Notes: generated by a model from the sequence alone, not told the origin. 64,000 nt of DNA from Paenibacillus sp. V4I7 (GCF_030817275.1 NZ_JAUSZD010000002.1:2914001-2978000), one strand, 5' to 3'. Positions 16,544 through 24,578 are shown, counted from the stretch's first letter. Program-made: numbers and translations.

Positions 16544-18169
16544 ATGAAATCGAAAAAATGGGTATATTTGATCCTGACAACGGCGGTATCCGCCGGACTT
16601 GTCACAGGCTGTGGGGACGGCGACGCCGGATCAGGCAATAAGAACTCGTCGGCTCCCGCCGGGAACGACAAGGTTAGTGCTACCGGGTTTCCGATTGTGA
16701 AAGAGCCGATTAAGCTGACGATGATGGCCGGTAAAGCTCCAACAACGGCCAACAATTGGAATGAAACAATGCTGTGGCAGGAATACGCCAAAATGACCAA
16801 CATTCATGTAGACTTCCAGCTCGTACCTTTTGACGCGCTGACGGAGAAGCGAAATTTGATGATGGCAGGCGGCGATTACCCCGATGCGGTTTACCTGGGA
16901 AGATTTAACACCGACGATTTAATGAAGTACGGCAGCCAAGGCGCGTTAATCAAACTGAACGACCTGATCGACAAGCATGCGCCTAACTTCAAGAAGATCA
17001 TGGATCAAAATCCTGAAGTTAAAAAGGCGATCACGATGCCGGACGGCAACATCTACAGCTTCCCGAACATGCTCTCTCCTGATTTCCCGTCTGTTCGTAT
17101 GGGCGCCAAGCTTTGGCTGAAGAAGGAATGGCTTGATGCATTAGGGATGAAGGAACCGAACACGACCGAGGAATTTTACAACTATCTGAAAGCGGTCAAA
17201 AACACCGATTTGAACAAAAACGGCAAGCAGGATGAAGTTCCATTGAGCGCGCCTAAACTGAAGGATATATTTCTCCACTTCAAAGGATACTTCGGCCTTC
17301 AAAACCGTGGATCAAGCCATTCTTTCGTCGACATGGGAGAGAACAACCAGCTGCGCTTTATTCCGACAGACGACCGCTATAAGGAACAGCTCACTTATTT
17401 CAATAAGCTGTGGAGCGAAGGGTTGATCGATAAGGATATCCTGGTAAACGAAAAGGATCAAAACAAATTTTTCGCCAAAGGGGCCGAAGGCGTGTTTGGC
17501 GCAATTCGCGTAAGCAGCCCGTTCACTCTGATGAAGCAAACCGGATATTTCGGCGCTCCTTCACTTGCAGGTCCAAGAGGCGACAAACTGCACTCCGAAT
17601 TCCGTCCGGCCGTTGCGAATCCAGGCGCGTTCGTAATTACGAACAAAAACAAAAATCCGGAAGCGACCGTTCGTTGGATGGATTACTTCTTCAGCGAAGA
17701 AGGCAACAAATTATTCTTCATGGGCTTCAAAGACAAAAGCTACATCGAAAAGCCGGATGGAAACGTCGAATATACGGATGAAATTAACAAGAACCCGCAG
17801 GGCTTGACCTTTGAACAGGCTCTTGTCAAATACGTGACTTGGCCGGGCGGCGGTTATCCGGGCATCGTGAGAGAGAAATATTTCAAGGGAGCGGAAAGCT
17901 TGCCGGAATCTCTGGAAGCCGCGAAGAAAGTTGCAGCGGAGCTGCCTAAGGAAGTTTGGCCGGCATTCAGCTACACTGACAAAGAAACAGATAGAATGCA
18001 GGCGTTGAACACCGATATTACCGCATATGTGGATGAAATGACAACCAAGTTTATTACCGGCGCAGTTCCATTATCCGATTGGAACAAGTTTGTCGATACA
18101 ATCAAGAAAATGGGTCTCGACGAATATTTGAAGATTTACCAAGCCGCATACGATCGTTACAAAAAGTAA
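16544..18169 (+). CDS. Extracellular sugar-binding lipoprotein (LplA-type)
   Basis: 541 residues, ATG 16544 behind GGGAGG. Signal peptide with lipobox LVTGC (Cys23 lipidated), then a low-complexity linker GSGNKNSSAPAGN and a solute-binding domain (MMAGGDYPDAVYLGRFNTDD ... ALIKLNDLIDKHAPNFKKIM) of the large CUT1 class used with LplB/YtcP permeases. It captures an oligosaccharide outside the cell. The ligand is unknown. It ends the importer cluster; no clear terminator follows before the broken phosphatase gene. Confidence 0.92.
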   Translation: MKSKKWVYLILTTAVSAGLVTGCGDGDAGSGNKNSSAPAGNDKVSATGFPIVKEPIKLTMMAGKAPTTANNWNETMLWQEYAKMTNIHVDFQLVPFDALTEKRNLMMAGGDYPDAVYLGRFNTDDLMKYGSQGALIKLNDLIDKHAPNFKKIMDQNPEVKKAITMPDGNIYSFPNMLSPDFPSVRMGAKLWLKKEWLDALGMKEPNTTEEFYNYLKAVKNTDLNKNGKQDEVPLSAPKLKDIFLHFKGYFGLQNRGSSHSFVDMGENNQLRFIPTDDRYKEQLTYFNKLWSEGLIDKDILVNEKDQNKFFAKGAEGVFGAIRVSSPFTLMKQTGYFGAPSLAGPRGDKLHSEFRPAVANPGAFVITNKNKNPEATVRWMDYFFSEEGNKLFFMGFKDKSYIEKPDGNVEYTDEINKNPQGLTFEQALVKYVTWPGGGYPGIVREKYFKGAESLPESLEAAKKVAAELPKEVWPAFSYTDKETDRMQALNTDITAYVDEMTTKFITGAVPLSDWNKFVDTIKKMGLDEYLKIYQAAYDRYKK

Positions 18170-18189
18170 TAAAAAAACCAGCTAAGTAA

Positions 18190-19126
18190 ATATCCTATCG
18201 TTTCATCCTTTAATCAACCGCTCTCCAATTTGGGAACCGAGAAAAGGGAGCTTCTGGAAGCAGATATCGAAGTGAATGGCACCCTAGTCCGTACTTCACG
18301 ACAACACATATATATGTGACGGCCACCGCGGATGACGGATTGACCACCAAAGAATATCGAGTTCATTTCACAGAGGAGAAAACAGACTTGCATTTTCCAA
18401 TTAAAGTGATGTCGTATAACATTCATCACGGTGCCGACCGCGTTTGAAAATTACAGTCTGGAAAGAATTGCCGATGTCATTAGGCAGTCCGGCGCGGAGA
18501 TCGTCGGACTGCAGGAAGTGGACCGCTATTATTCCAGCCGCAGCAACAACGAAGATACGATTCAAAGATTGTCCGATATGCTTGGGATGCAGTTCGCGTA
18601 CGGGGCTAATCTGGACCGTCCGCCGTCACAACCGGGGCAGCCTCGAAGACAATATGGCACAGCTGTTTTGAGCAAGTACCCCATCGTGCAGAATCAAAAC
18701 TACTGGCTTACGAGCTATGGCCAGGAGCAGCGCGGGGTGCTCGAGACGACCATTGACATTCAAGGGGTTCAGCTAAGCTTCTATTCCACTCATATGGGGC
18801 TGGATGTCGTTCAGCGCAATACCCATGCGAATGAAATCTTAGCCATTATGGCGAAGCGAAGCGGGCCGAAAATTCTCGTGGGGGACTTCAACGCGAGACC
18901 GTATGTTCCGGAAATGACCAAATTCACGAAGGAACTTCAGAATCAATTCGCAGACCAACCAAACGCGTTTACCTTTGATTCGATCAACCCGTACACCACG
19001 ATTGATTATATTTTGGCTTCCAGCGACGTAATGCTCGGCGAACGCGAGAATGCCCGCGTTATTCAGACGCAAGCATCCGACCACTTCCCGATCATCAGCA
19101 ACTTGTATTTGGAACGGCAGTTGTGA
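18190..19126 (+). pseudogene. Secreted endonuclease/exonuclease/phosphatase-family protein, broken
   Basis: The catalytic body 18431-19126 (ENYSLERIADVIRQSGAEIV, GLQEVDRYY, HMGLDV, LVGDFNARP, TIDYILAS, SDHFPII) has the EEP fold residues: Glu in QEVD, Asp/Asn in GDFN, final Asp-His in SDHFP. Its true N-terminal strand VMSYNIHHGADRV lies just upstream in another frame and ends at TGA 18445. Before that, VTATADDGLTTKEYRVHFTE looks like the end of a cadherin-like beta-sandwich, itself interrupted further upstream. So a multi-domain secreted phosphodiesterase has lost its front end and suffered frameshifts. It sits directly after the importer operon. Confidence 0.7.
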
Positions 19127-19137
19127 CAGCTTACGCT

Positions 19138-19377
19138 GGACAGGACCGATTGAAGACTGAATCGTTTCATTACAATCCTCATTTGGGTCCACCGAGGACA
19201 ATTTCCTTTTATCCAGATGGTGATTATTATCTCTTTATAAATAAAGATTTCTTATGGGGTTATTTAGGGCATCCATGGGAACAAACAATAAGTATCTTTG
19301 GCGGAGATCTAATTCATCAGTTTGAAATTAATAGGCCAAAATTGTTTGGCGAAGTAGTGATTAGGGGATTATGCTAA
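19138..19377 (+). pseudogene. DUF2716-family protein, N-terminally truncated
   Basis: The frame TISFYPDGDYYLFINKDFLW then GYLGHPWEQTISIFGGDL and NRPKLFGEVVIR matches the C-terminal half of DUF2716 proteins (normally about 160 residues). The usual front half is missing; the frame instead begins inside the end of the phosphatase gene with no ribosome site. Its stop codon lies inside a CTAACGG-type repeat. Confidence 0.6.
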
Positions 19378-19460
19378 ACGGAGAACGATAGCGCAAAAAA
19401 CACACCACGACGAGGCTGCCGAAATAATGGGCAGCTTTGTTGCGCTAACGGGCAGGATGC
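19373..19460 (+). repeat. CTAACGG composite element (copy 1)
   Basis: GCTAAACGGAGAACGATAGC (19373-19392), then an imperfect hairpin (GAGGCTGCC...GGGCAGCTTTG), then GCGCTAACGGGCAGGATGCT (about 19443-19462). Two core motifs flank a terminator-like hairpin. It is one of about a dozen copies in this window, all intergenic. Confidence 0.7.
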
Positions 19461-19515
19461 TGTCAAAGTTTTACGAATTTTAAAACAAGGAGAATGAGAG
19501 GCGGAGGTGATATGT

Positions 19516-19845
19516 TTGACTGAGGATTTTTATTGCGATGAGGTATTAAGTGGTCGTACTTCTGTACAAAAGGTATTGGAGACGGATAACGTTCTTGCAT
19601 ATCATCACACTCGGCCTTTTTATCCCGTTCACATTGTTACGATTCCTAAGAAGCATATCTCATCACTTCTTACACTGGAAGAACGCGACAATGAACTCTT
19701 AATTGAGTTGATTGACGTCGTTAAAAAGGTGGCATCGCAGGTGCTGTCTGAGCATGGAGCATGTAGGGTGCTGACTAATTTGGGGAAATACCAAGACTCA
19801 AAACATCTTCATTTTCATGTATTTTACGGCGAGCCTTTATGCTAA
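19516..19845 (+). CDS. HIT-family (histidine triad) protein
   Basis: TTG start at 19516, five bases after GGAGGTGA, preferred over an in-frame GTG at 19507 that overlaps the ribosome site. 109 residues. The middle has PFYPVHIVTIPKKHISSLLT and the C-terminus carries the histidine triad KHLHFHVFYG. HIT proteins hydrolyse nucleoside phosphoramidates or dinucleoside polyphosphates in the cytoplasm. It is slightly short for the family and ends soon after the triad. The neighbour is an LRR protein gene; no functional link is evident. Confidence 0.85.
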   Translation: MTEDFYCDEVLSGRTSVQKVLETDNVLAYHHTRPFYPVHIVTIPKKHISSLLTLEERDNELLIELIDVVKKVASQVLSEHGACRVLTNLGKYQDSKHLHFHVFYGEPLC

Positions 19846-19863
19846 TCGTATTTGTCTTGCTCG

Positions 19864-20427
19864 ATGAACTATCGTCTACTGGATGATGCCATAAAGCATA
19901 AATCCGACTGGCTATACATCAGTGGGCATTGGCTGACTGAGTTACCTAAACGAATCCGCGATCTTACAGAGATGCGGGATCTTGAAATTTTTGAGCAGGA
20001 TCTTTATCGTCTACCAGAGGGGTTGTTCGAGTTAAGAAAGCTTGAACGCTTAAGCATCCTGACGGCTGATTTGGAGAGTATTCCTGCATCCATTGCCAGG
20101 CTCAAGAATCTGAGGCAGCTTTGCATCCAGTGTGCGAGCTCGGATCGGCCGACTCCCGGGTGGCGGGCCAAGCCGAAAGAAGAGATCAGCCTAAACCGCA
20201 TCCCACCGGAGATTGGGGAGCTGGAGCAACTGCAGCAGCTTACGATTCAATACACCTCGATCCATGAACTACCGCTCGAGTTAGAGAGGCTTAAGAACCT
20301 GCGAATCTTGGACTTAGGAATGTGTATGATCAGTCAAAAACCCGATTTCCTCAATGGTATGAAGCAATTGAAATACATAAATATTTCAAAGGATTCGTTA
20401 TGGGAAACGATTGAATCAGAACAATAG
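19864..20427 (+). CDS. Leucine-rich repeat protein
   Basis: 187 residues from ATG 19864 (MNYRLLDDAIKHKSDWLYIS). There is no good ribosome site, only a TTG at 19852 further up, so the front may be damaged or it may be coupled to the HIT gene. About six 23-residue LRRs follow (LTELPKRIRDLTEMRDLEIF, LYRLPEGLFELRKLERLSIL, LESIPASIARLKNLRQLCI, and so on) of the PPxIGELxxLxxL type. LRR proteins mediate protein-protein contacts; no effector domain is attached. A 131-bp piece of this gene is duplicated at 23724-23855. Confidence 0.8.
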   Translation: MNYRLLDDAIKHKSDWLYISGHWLTELPKRIRDLTEMRDLEIFEQDLYRLPEGLFELRKLERLSILTADLESIPASIARLKNLRQLCIQCASSDRPTPGWRAKPKEEISLNRIPPEIGELEQLQQLTIQYTSIHELPLELERLKNLRILDLGMCMISQKPDFLNGMKQLKYINISKDSLWETIESEQ

Positions 20428-20430
20428 CTT

Positions 20431-20512
20431 AACTAACGGGCAAATGCATTAAGCTAAACCGAGGGACGGAGAACGATAGTGTAGGAGCTTGCCTTGCGGC
20501 AGCTCTTTTTTT
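20431..20512 (+). repeat. CTAACGG element (copy 2) with terminator, split by the intron
   Basis: AACTAACGGGC (from 20431), then ACGGAGAACGATAG (about 20466-20479), then hairpin GAGCTTGCC/GGCAGCTC (about 20485-20505) and a T7 run. The intron follows immediately; the rest of the element (TTCAAGTAACGGGC) resumes at 22438. Confidence 0.7.
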
Positions 20513-21044
20513 GTTCAGCGTGCCCAGAGGCACGCATTATCTAGTTGGTGCAAGTCCAACCACGGGAGGGACCAAGCCACCCTTGTAGCTAGGATGCTTG
20601 CGTATGGCGAAATCTGTGCGTAAAAGCGCATCGACAAAAGTACTTGTCAGAGGCAGGGCGAGCAACATACTAGGCCGTAACATCAAGTGAATCCTGCCGC
20701 ATCGTCAAAGAGGCCTCGCAAGAGGGACAAGAGGAAGCTGAGTCTCGTGAACATAGACGAAGGCCAAGGAAGCTGCGTAGATCTTGGAACAGCAGTGAAG
20801 AATCCTCCGGTGTAAAGGGATCGGCATGGTATGAAAGATAATGCAGTGAACTGGGGAGACCCTACCCTGCACGTTTTTTTTTTAGAAACCGTAAAGAGAC
20901 ACTCTATAAGCTCGAAAAGCGAAGTGAGCCGTCTGTAGGAAGGGAGTCCGAGGGGCTCATAGTACCAAAGAACCGAAGGACAACATAACCTTCGGGAGGG
21001 AAGGAGCCCTGCTTTGTTTATGCTTTTTAAGGAGGTACGAGTGA

Positions 21045-22337
21045 GTGAATGCCAATCGGCTAACGACACCAAAGGAAAAAGTTCAACAACTCCGAGAAAA
21101 GCTAGGTCATGCAGCCGAGGAAAACAAGAAACGTAAGTTCCACTCCTTGTACGACAAGGTTCACAGATGGGACGTTCTATGCGAAGCATGGAAAAGAGTG
21201 CGTGCTAACAAAGGCGCGGCTGGTATTGATGCCGTTACTCTTGCAGACATCGAAAAGCACGGGGAGATTTCGTTCATCAAGGAATGTCAGCGTGAGCTAC
21301 AAGAAGGTACATACCATCCTGATCCAGTGAGACGTCGATACATTCCTAAAAAGGATGGAAAACAAAGACCGCTCGGAATACCGACGGTTCGAGACCGAGT
21401 CGTACAAATGGCAACAAAACTAATGATTGAACCCATCTTTGAAGCGGATTTTCATGAAACATCCTTCGGATTTCGCCCGAAACGTGGTGCAAAGGGAGCA
21501 CTAGACCGAATCCGTAAAGCCTGCAACCGTAAAGGGAATTGGGTGGTCGACATCGATATCCAAGGCTACTTCGACAACATTAACCAAGACAAGCTAATGA
21601 AACTGGTGCAAATGCGCATCAATGACAGGCGGATATTGAAGTTAATTAGGAAGTGGCTACAAGCGGGAGTTATGGAAGAAGGATCGGTAAGACGCTCCGA
21701 CTTAGGCATACCACAAGGTGGCGTCATCTCGCCGTTACTGGCAAATATCTACCTCAACTACTTCGACCAAATGTGGGAGAAACATGGAAAAGGAGTAGGT
21801 GAGTTGACACGGTACGCAGACGACATGGTTGTAGTTTGCAAGACGAAGAAAGAAGCGGACCATGCGTACAAACTCATCGTTACAATTATGGAGCGTTTAG
21901 AACTCACCTTACACCCCACCAAAACACGCATAGTAGGCTTGTGGATAGGAGACGAAGGATTCGACTTTCTAGGCATGCACCATCGGAAAACAAAAGCAGA
22001 AACATCCCAAGGCAACGTGTATTTCACAACGCAACAGTGGTTAACGAAAAAGGCAGAAGAACGCATACGGGAAGTGGTTAAAGAAAGACTTGCACCACCG
22101 AGTTCACGTTCACGCTCTTTTGAGGAACAGGTAGGATGGCTCAATCCTAAAATTCAAGGATGGAGAAATTACTACCACACGACCTACAGCCATAGGAAAT
22201 TAGCGAAGTTGGACTGGTACATACTGCAAAGGTTAACCCGTTGGTATGCTAAGAAAAGACAAAGAAATAGATGGATAGGTTCATTTCAAGAAGTTAAATA
22301 TATTGCCAGACAAATGGGGCTTAAACCATTGTTGTAA
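21045..22337 (+). CDS. ltrA: Group II intron reverse transcriptase/maturase
   Basis: GTG start at 21045, nine bases after AAGGAGG. 430 residues: RT0-RT7 with PDPVRRRYIPKKDGKQRPLG, SFGFRPKRGAKGAL, IQGYFDNI, GIPQGGVISPLLANIYL and the catalytic YADDMVVVC. Domain X (maturase) follows: EEQVGWLNPKIQGWRNYYHT ... LQRLTRWYAKKR. It ends soon after domain X, so no HNH endonuclease is present. All RT catalytic residues are intact, so it may be active. It promotes splicing of and reverse-transcribes the surrounding intron. Confidence 0.95.
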   Translation: MNANRLTTPKEKVQQLREKLGHAAEENKKRKFHSLYDKVHRWDVLCEAWKRVRANKGAAGIDAVTLADIEKHGEISFIKECQRELQEGTYHPDPVRRRYIPKKDGKQRPLGIPTVRDRVVQMATKLMIEPIFEADFHETSFGFRPKRGAKGALDRIRKACNRKGNWVVDIDIQGYFDNINQDKLMKLVQMRINDRRILKLIRKWLQAGVMEEGSVRRSDLGIPQGGVISPLLANIYLNYFDQMWEKHGKGVGELTRYADDMVVVCKTKKEADHAYKLIVTIMERLELTLHPTKTRIVGLWIGDEGFDFLGMHHRKTKAETSQGNVYFTTQQWLTKKAEERIREVVKERLAPPSSRSRSFEEQVGWLNPKIQGWRNYYHTTYSHRKLAKLDWYILQRLTRWYAKKRQRNRWIGSFQEVKYIARQMGLKPLL

Positions 22338-22366
22338 TCCGCATGCTCATGATTGAAGAACATCGG

Positions 22367-22403
22367 AAAGCCGTATGAGGGAAAACTTCATGTACGGTTT
22401 GAT
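22367..22403 (+). ncRNA. Group II intron domain V
   Basis: AAAGCCGTATGAGG / CTTCATGTACGGTTT forms the conserved bulged hairpin of domain V, the catalytic core, 30 bases after the maturase stop. Confidence 0.85.
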
Positions 22404-22540
22404 GAGGAGGGGCTGAATATTCAGCCCTTTACTCTAGTTCAAGTAACGGGCGGGAGACCGGAAGCGGCATACGCTGGTAGGCAAGTGTGGTAGGGGATGA
22501 AGATAACCGGAAAAACGTATAGCAGCTTGCAAAGGGCGAA

Positions 22541-22582
22541 TACAGAGCATGGCGGGATAACCACCGTTGCTCTGTATTTTTT
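22541..22582. terminator. Terminator hairpin between intron site and Cys-rich gene
   Basis: TACAGAGCA (22541-22549) / TGCTCTGTA (22568-22576) with extra inner pairing, followed by TTTTTT. It may serve both strands because the convergent Cys-rich gene stops at 22599. Confidence 0.75.
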
Positions 22583-22598
22583 ATGCCATCGAATCCAC

Positions 22599-23243
22599 TT
22601 AGAAACCACACTGTATGATACAAACCGTCTGCGCGGTGAAACAGATCGGAGCGCATAAGGCAGCGAAGATGCCGCATGCAGCCCGGCAATTGTTTCCAAT
22701 CTGAACACATCTTGCTCTGCAATCGGGATCGGCAGCGCCTCTGCGTCTACGTGGAATCAGCTTCTTTAGTTCACGCTCAAGCTTCGTGAATAGTCTCTTC
22801 AGGGCAAACTCAAGCGATTTGTCGATGGAGATCTTCAACGTTGTGCCGTCTTTGAATCGTACTTTTTTCGTACCCGTGCAAGAGCACCCGTTTTGACAGC
22901 CGCAATGAAATTTAATGGGAACGATGGCTTTTTTATTAATGAATCCTCTAGCGGTGAGCTTGCCGTTCTTATCTTGGAGAAGGATGTTGGCGTCGGAGAC
23001 GCCCTTCACTGGTTTGCCGAAGGAAGCGGTGAGTCTGCTGCTTGTGCGCGTCAGCGATTGGATTTTGATCGTTGCGAGGTTGCATGCATTCTGCGTGATG
23101 TTCAGGAAGAAGTCCGAGACGCCGCGGCTGGCATTCGTGACCAATTCGATGTTCGCGCTTAAAATGCCTGCTTGCTTGGATCTCAAGCTTGCCGTTGCGA
23201 AAAGGGTGGTCGTTCCGTTGACTGTGCGTAACAGTCCGGGCAT
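22599..23243 (-). CDS. Cys-rich protein with a periodic C-x3-C-x6 tail (paralogue 1)
   Basis: The best start is ATG 23243 (MPGLLRTVNGTTTLFATASL) behind GAGGGAGTGATAG; longer versions lack a site. 214 residues. About 165 residues of beta-rich sequence include a cysteine cluster CGCQNGCSC. A basic hinge (KKLIPRRRRGA) follows, then a C-terminal 40-residue tail with eight cysteines spaced exactly C-x3-C-x6-C-x3-C-x6-C-x3-C-x6-C-x3-C. An 11-residue period places all eight on one face of a helix. The paralogue at 61609 has the same spacing with quite different residues between. No signal peptide. I do not recognise the family; metal binding or oligomer cross-linking is speculation. Confidence 0.8.
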   Translation of the reverse strand: MPGLLRTVNGTTTLFATASLRSKQAGILSANIELVTNASRGVSDFFLNITQNACNLATIKIQSLTRTSSRLTASFGKPVKGVSDANILLQDKNGKLTARGFINKKAIVPIKFHCGCQNGCSCTGTKKVRFKDGTTLKISIDKSLEFALKRLFTKLERELKKLIPRRRRGAADPDCRARCVQIGNNCRAACGIFAALCAPICFTAQTVCIIQCGF

Positions 23244-23406
23244 AGCTATCACTCCCTCAATACGAATAATGTGTGATCTCCCACAACATATTCGGAACCG
23301 ATAGACTTGGAGTGGGGGAATAACTAGAGGGGCCAGTAAATTAAGCCTTCTTGGCTGTTTCCGGATGTGAAATTTCGACGACATAGGTATTTGTCCACTC
23401 CGAACA

Positions 23407-23454
23407 CTCCTTTAGCACTTTGATGGTGTATACACCATCAAAGTGCTAAAGGAG
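23407..23454. repeat. Perfect 48-bp palindrome without spacer
   Basis: Two 24-base arms (23407-23430 and 23431-23454) are exact reverse complements, from CTCCTTTAGCAC... to ...GTGCTAAAGGAG, centred on GTATAC. The right arm ends in the GGAG ribosome site of the truncated Cys-rich paralogue starting at 23456/23462. It could be an operator or the scar of an inverted duplication between divergent genes. Confidence 0.95.
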
Positions 23455-23455
23455 C

Positions 23456-23723
23456 ATGATCATGCCGGGTTTATTTCGAACGATCGGTGGAACGACTTCC
23501 ATGACGGCCGCAGCTAGCTTGAAGTACAAAGAGGCGGGCATTTTAAGCGCAACGTTGGGACTGGTGGTTAATCAACAGCGCGGCGTGTTTGATTTTCTGC
23601 TGAACATTACGCAAAACGCATGCAACTTGGCCACGATTAAGCTTCGGTCGCTGAACCCTACGCAGAGCAGGCTCACCGCTTCCTTTGGCAAGCAAGTCAA
23701 AGGGATAACCAATGCGAATATAC
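23456..23723 (+). pseudogene. Truncated Cys-rich paralogue (paralogue 2)
   Basis: ATG 23456 or 23462, preceded by GGAG within the palindrome. About 87 residues (MPGLFRTIGGTTSMTAAASL ... FLLNITQNACNLATIKLRSL ... GKQVKGITNANI) align along their length with the N-terminal part of the divergent gene at 22599-23243, roughly two-thirds identical by eye. At about 23720 the sequence switches abruptly to a piece of the LRR gene and the frame ends at 23743. The C-terminal Cys array is lost. Confidence 0.85.
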
Positions 23724-23855
23724 ATCAGTGGGCATTCGGCTGACTGAGTTACCTGAATGAATCCGCGATCTTACAGAGATGCGGGATCTTGAAATTTTTG
23801 AGCATGATCTTTATCGTCTACCGGAGGGGTTGTACGAGTTAAGAAAGCTTGAACG
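23724..23855 (+). pseudogene. Duplicated fragment of the LRR gene
   Basis: About 131 bases match 19917-20048 almost base for base (CATCAGTGGGCATT.GGCTGA through GAGTTAAGAAAGCTTGAACG), with a few substitutions and a 1-base difference that shifts the frame. It is joined to the truncated Cys-rich paralogue on one side and to a GNAT scrap on the other. Confidence 0.85.
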
Positions 23856-23874
23856 AAAGCATCCTTGTCCAAAC

Positions 23875-23970
23875 ATGGAGTTACTCATAGATAAGGTAAA
23901 TTCCGATAGGAAAGAAATATTGAAAAATTTAATGACATTTTATTTACACGACTTATCCGAATTCAGTAGA
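23875..23970 (+). pseudogene. N-terminal scrap of a GNAT acetyltransferase
   Basis: MELLIDKVNSDRKEILKNLM then TFYLHDLSEFS matches the opening of a common Firmicute GNAT family (...NLMxFYLHDxSEF). The homology stops after about 32 residues and the acetyl-CoA site is absent. Confidence 0.5.
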
Positions 23971-24005
23971 TTTGCAATTAGTCAGGCACAAACCAACACT
24001 CCAGC

Positions 24006-24119
24006 CGTAAAATTTTTGTCTATGTAGCATATGGAGTAGTTCCTTATGAAAAAGAAGAAATTGAGGATGGAATAAAGGTAGTATATCAATACTTCAAAAC
24101 ACATTCATCATTCAACTAA
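24006..24119 (+). pseudogene. C-terminal scrap, possibly a PLP-dependent/MocR-type protein
   Basis: The frame KIFVYVAYGVVPYEKEEIED then GIKVVYQYFKTH and TAA (24117-24119) has the 'Y-G-x4-EEIEDGIxxL' look of the last helix of aminotransferase-fold proteins. Short, so tentative. Its stop codon begins the next CTAACGG element. Confidence 0.35.
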
Positions 24120-24225
24120 CGGAGAACGATAGCAATAAAACAGCGGCAGTCTAGACTTTATTTTCTCATCCATGCTGCAGCTGTTTCTTTTATTGGGGTC
24201 AGTCTAATACTTATTTTTACGAAGT
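24115..24225 (+). repeat. CTAACGG element (copy 3), long form
   Basis: AACTAACGGAGAACGATAG (from 24115), AATAAAAC, terminator hairpin AAACAGC/GCTGTTT (24138-24144 / 24180-24186) enclosing 'cagtctagactttattttc', then 'ggggtcagtctaatacttattttacg'. It matches the copy at 35797-35912 along about 110 bases, including the non-hairpin parts. The following 24226-24437 has a further 'cagtctaaatactttattttc' echo and no gene. Confidence 0.75.
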
Positions 24226-24437
24226 CTGACGAGATTGTAATTCGAAAAGACGCGTGGGATCAACTCATCCAGTCTAAATACTTTATTTTCTTTCAACACC
24301 AACTTAGGCAGTTTCGATGACACCCCATAAAGGGTTTTAGGAATAGACGTGGCAAACCCGCTTCTATAGGAGTTGGATGTTGATGGTAAGAAGCCCCGAT
24401 TTCAACTTGTGCTATAAGTAAATGGGGGAGGTTCACT

Positions 24438-24578
24438 ATGATCGAAGTGTTGGTTATTGTATTATGGATAATAGAACGACTTGCCTCAATAGGATATAGA
24501 AGCCTTTATGGAATTCGAGGTGTTAGATGGCAAGTTCACTCATTAAATAGGAGGATTACATGGCCTGGAGCAAATTGA
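24438..24578 (+). CDS. Small ORF, 46 aa, overlapping the next gene
   Basis: ATG 24438 behind GGGGGAGG. MIEVLVIVLWIIERLASIGY gives one short hydrophobic helix, then a basic tail. Its stop (24576-24578) lies 16 bases inside the next gene, which suggests translational coupling. Unrecognised. Confidence 0.4.
   Translation: MIEVLVIVLWIIERLASIGYRSLYGIRGVRWQVHSLNRRITWPGAN

Larger units (their letters stand above)
20520..22436 (+). mobile_element. Group II intron, probably bacterial class C
   Basis: The 5' end reads GTGCCC after TTTTTTTGTTCAGC. The leader contains GGTGCAAGTCC and other conserved domain I sequence. It carries an RT/maturase ORF in domain IV, then domain V (about 22367-22403) and a domain VI hairpin (GGGCTGAAT/ATTCAGCCC). 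The 3' end lies near 22430-22440. It sits directly behind an intrinsic terminator, the site preference of class C introns, and its ORF lacks an endonuclease domain as class C does. An intact copy of the flanking sequence at about 31993-32012 (TTTTTGTTCATTCAAGTAAC) fixes the ends to within a few bases. Confidence 0.88.

Noticed and set aside
20683..21189. 168-codon minus-strand ORF
   Set aside because: It lies across the intron's structured 5' domain and the maturase start; no protein family, no ribosome site.
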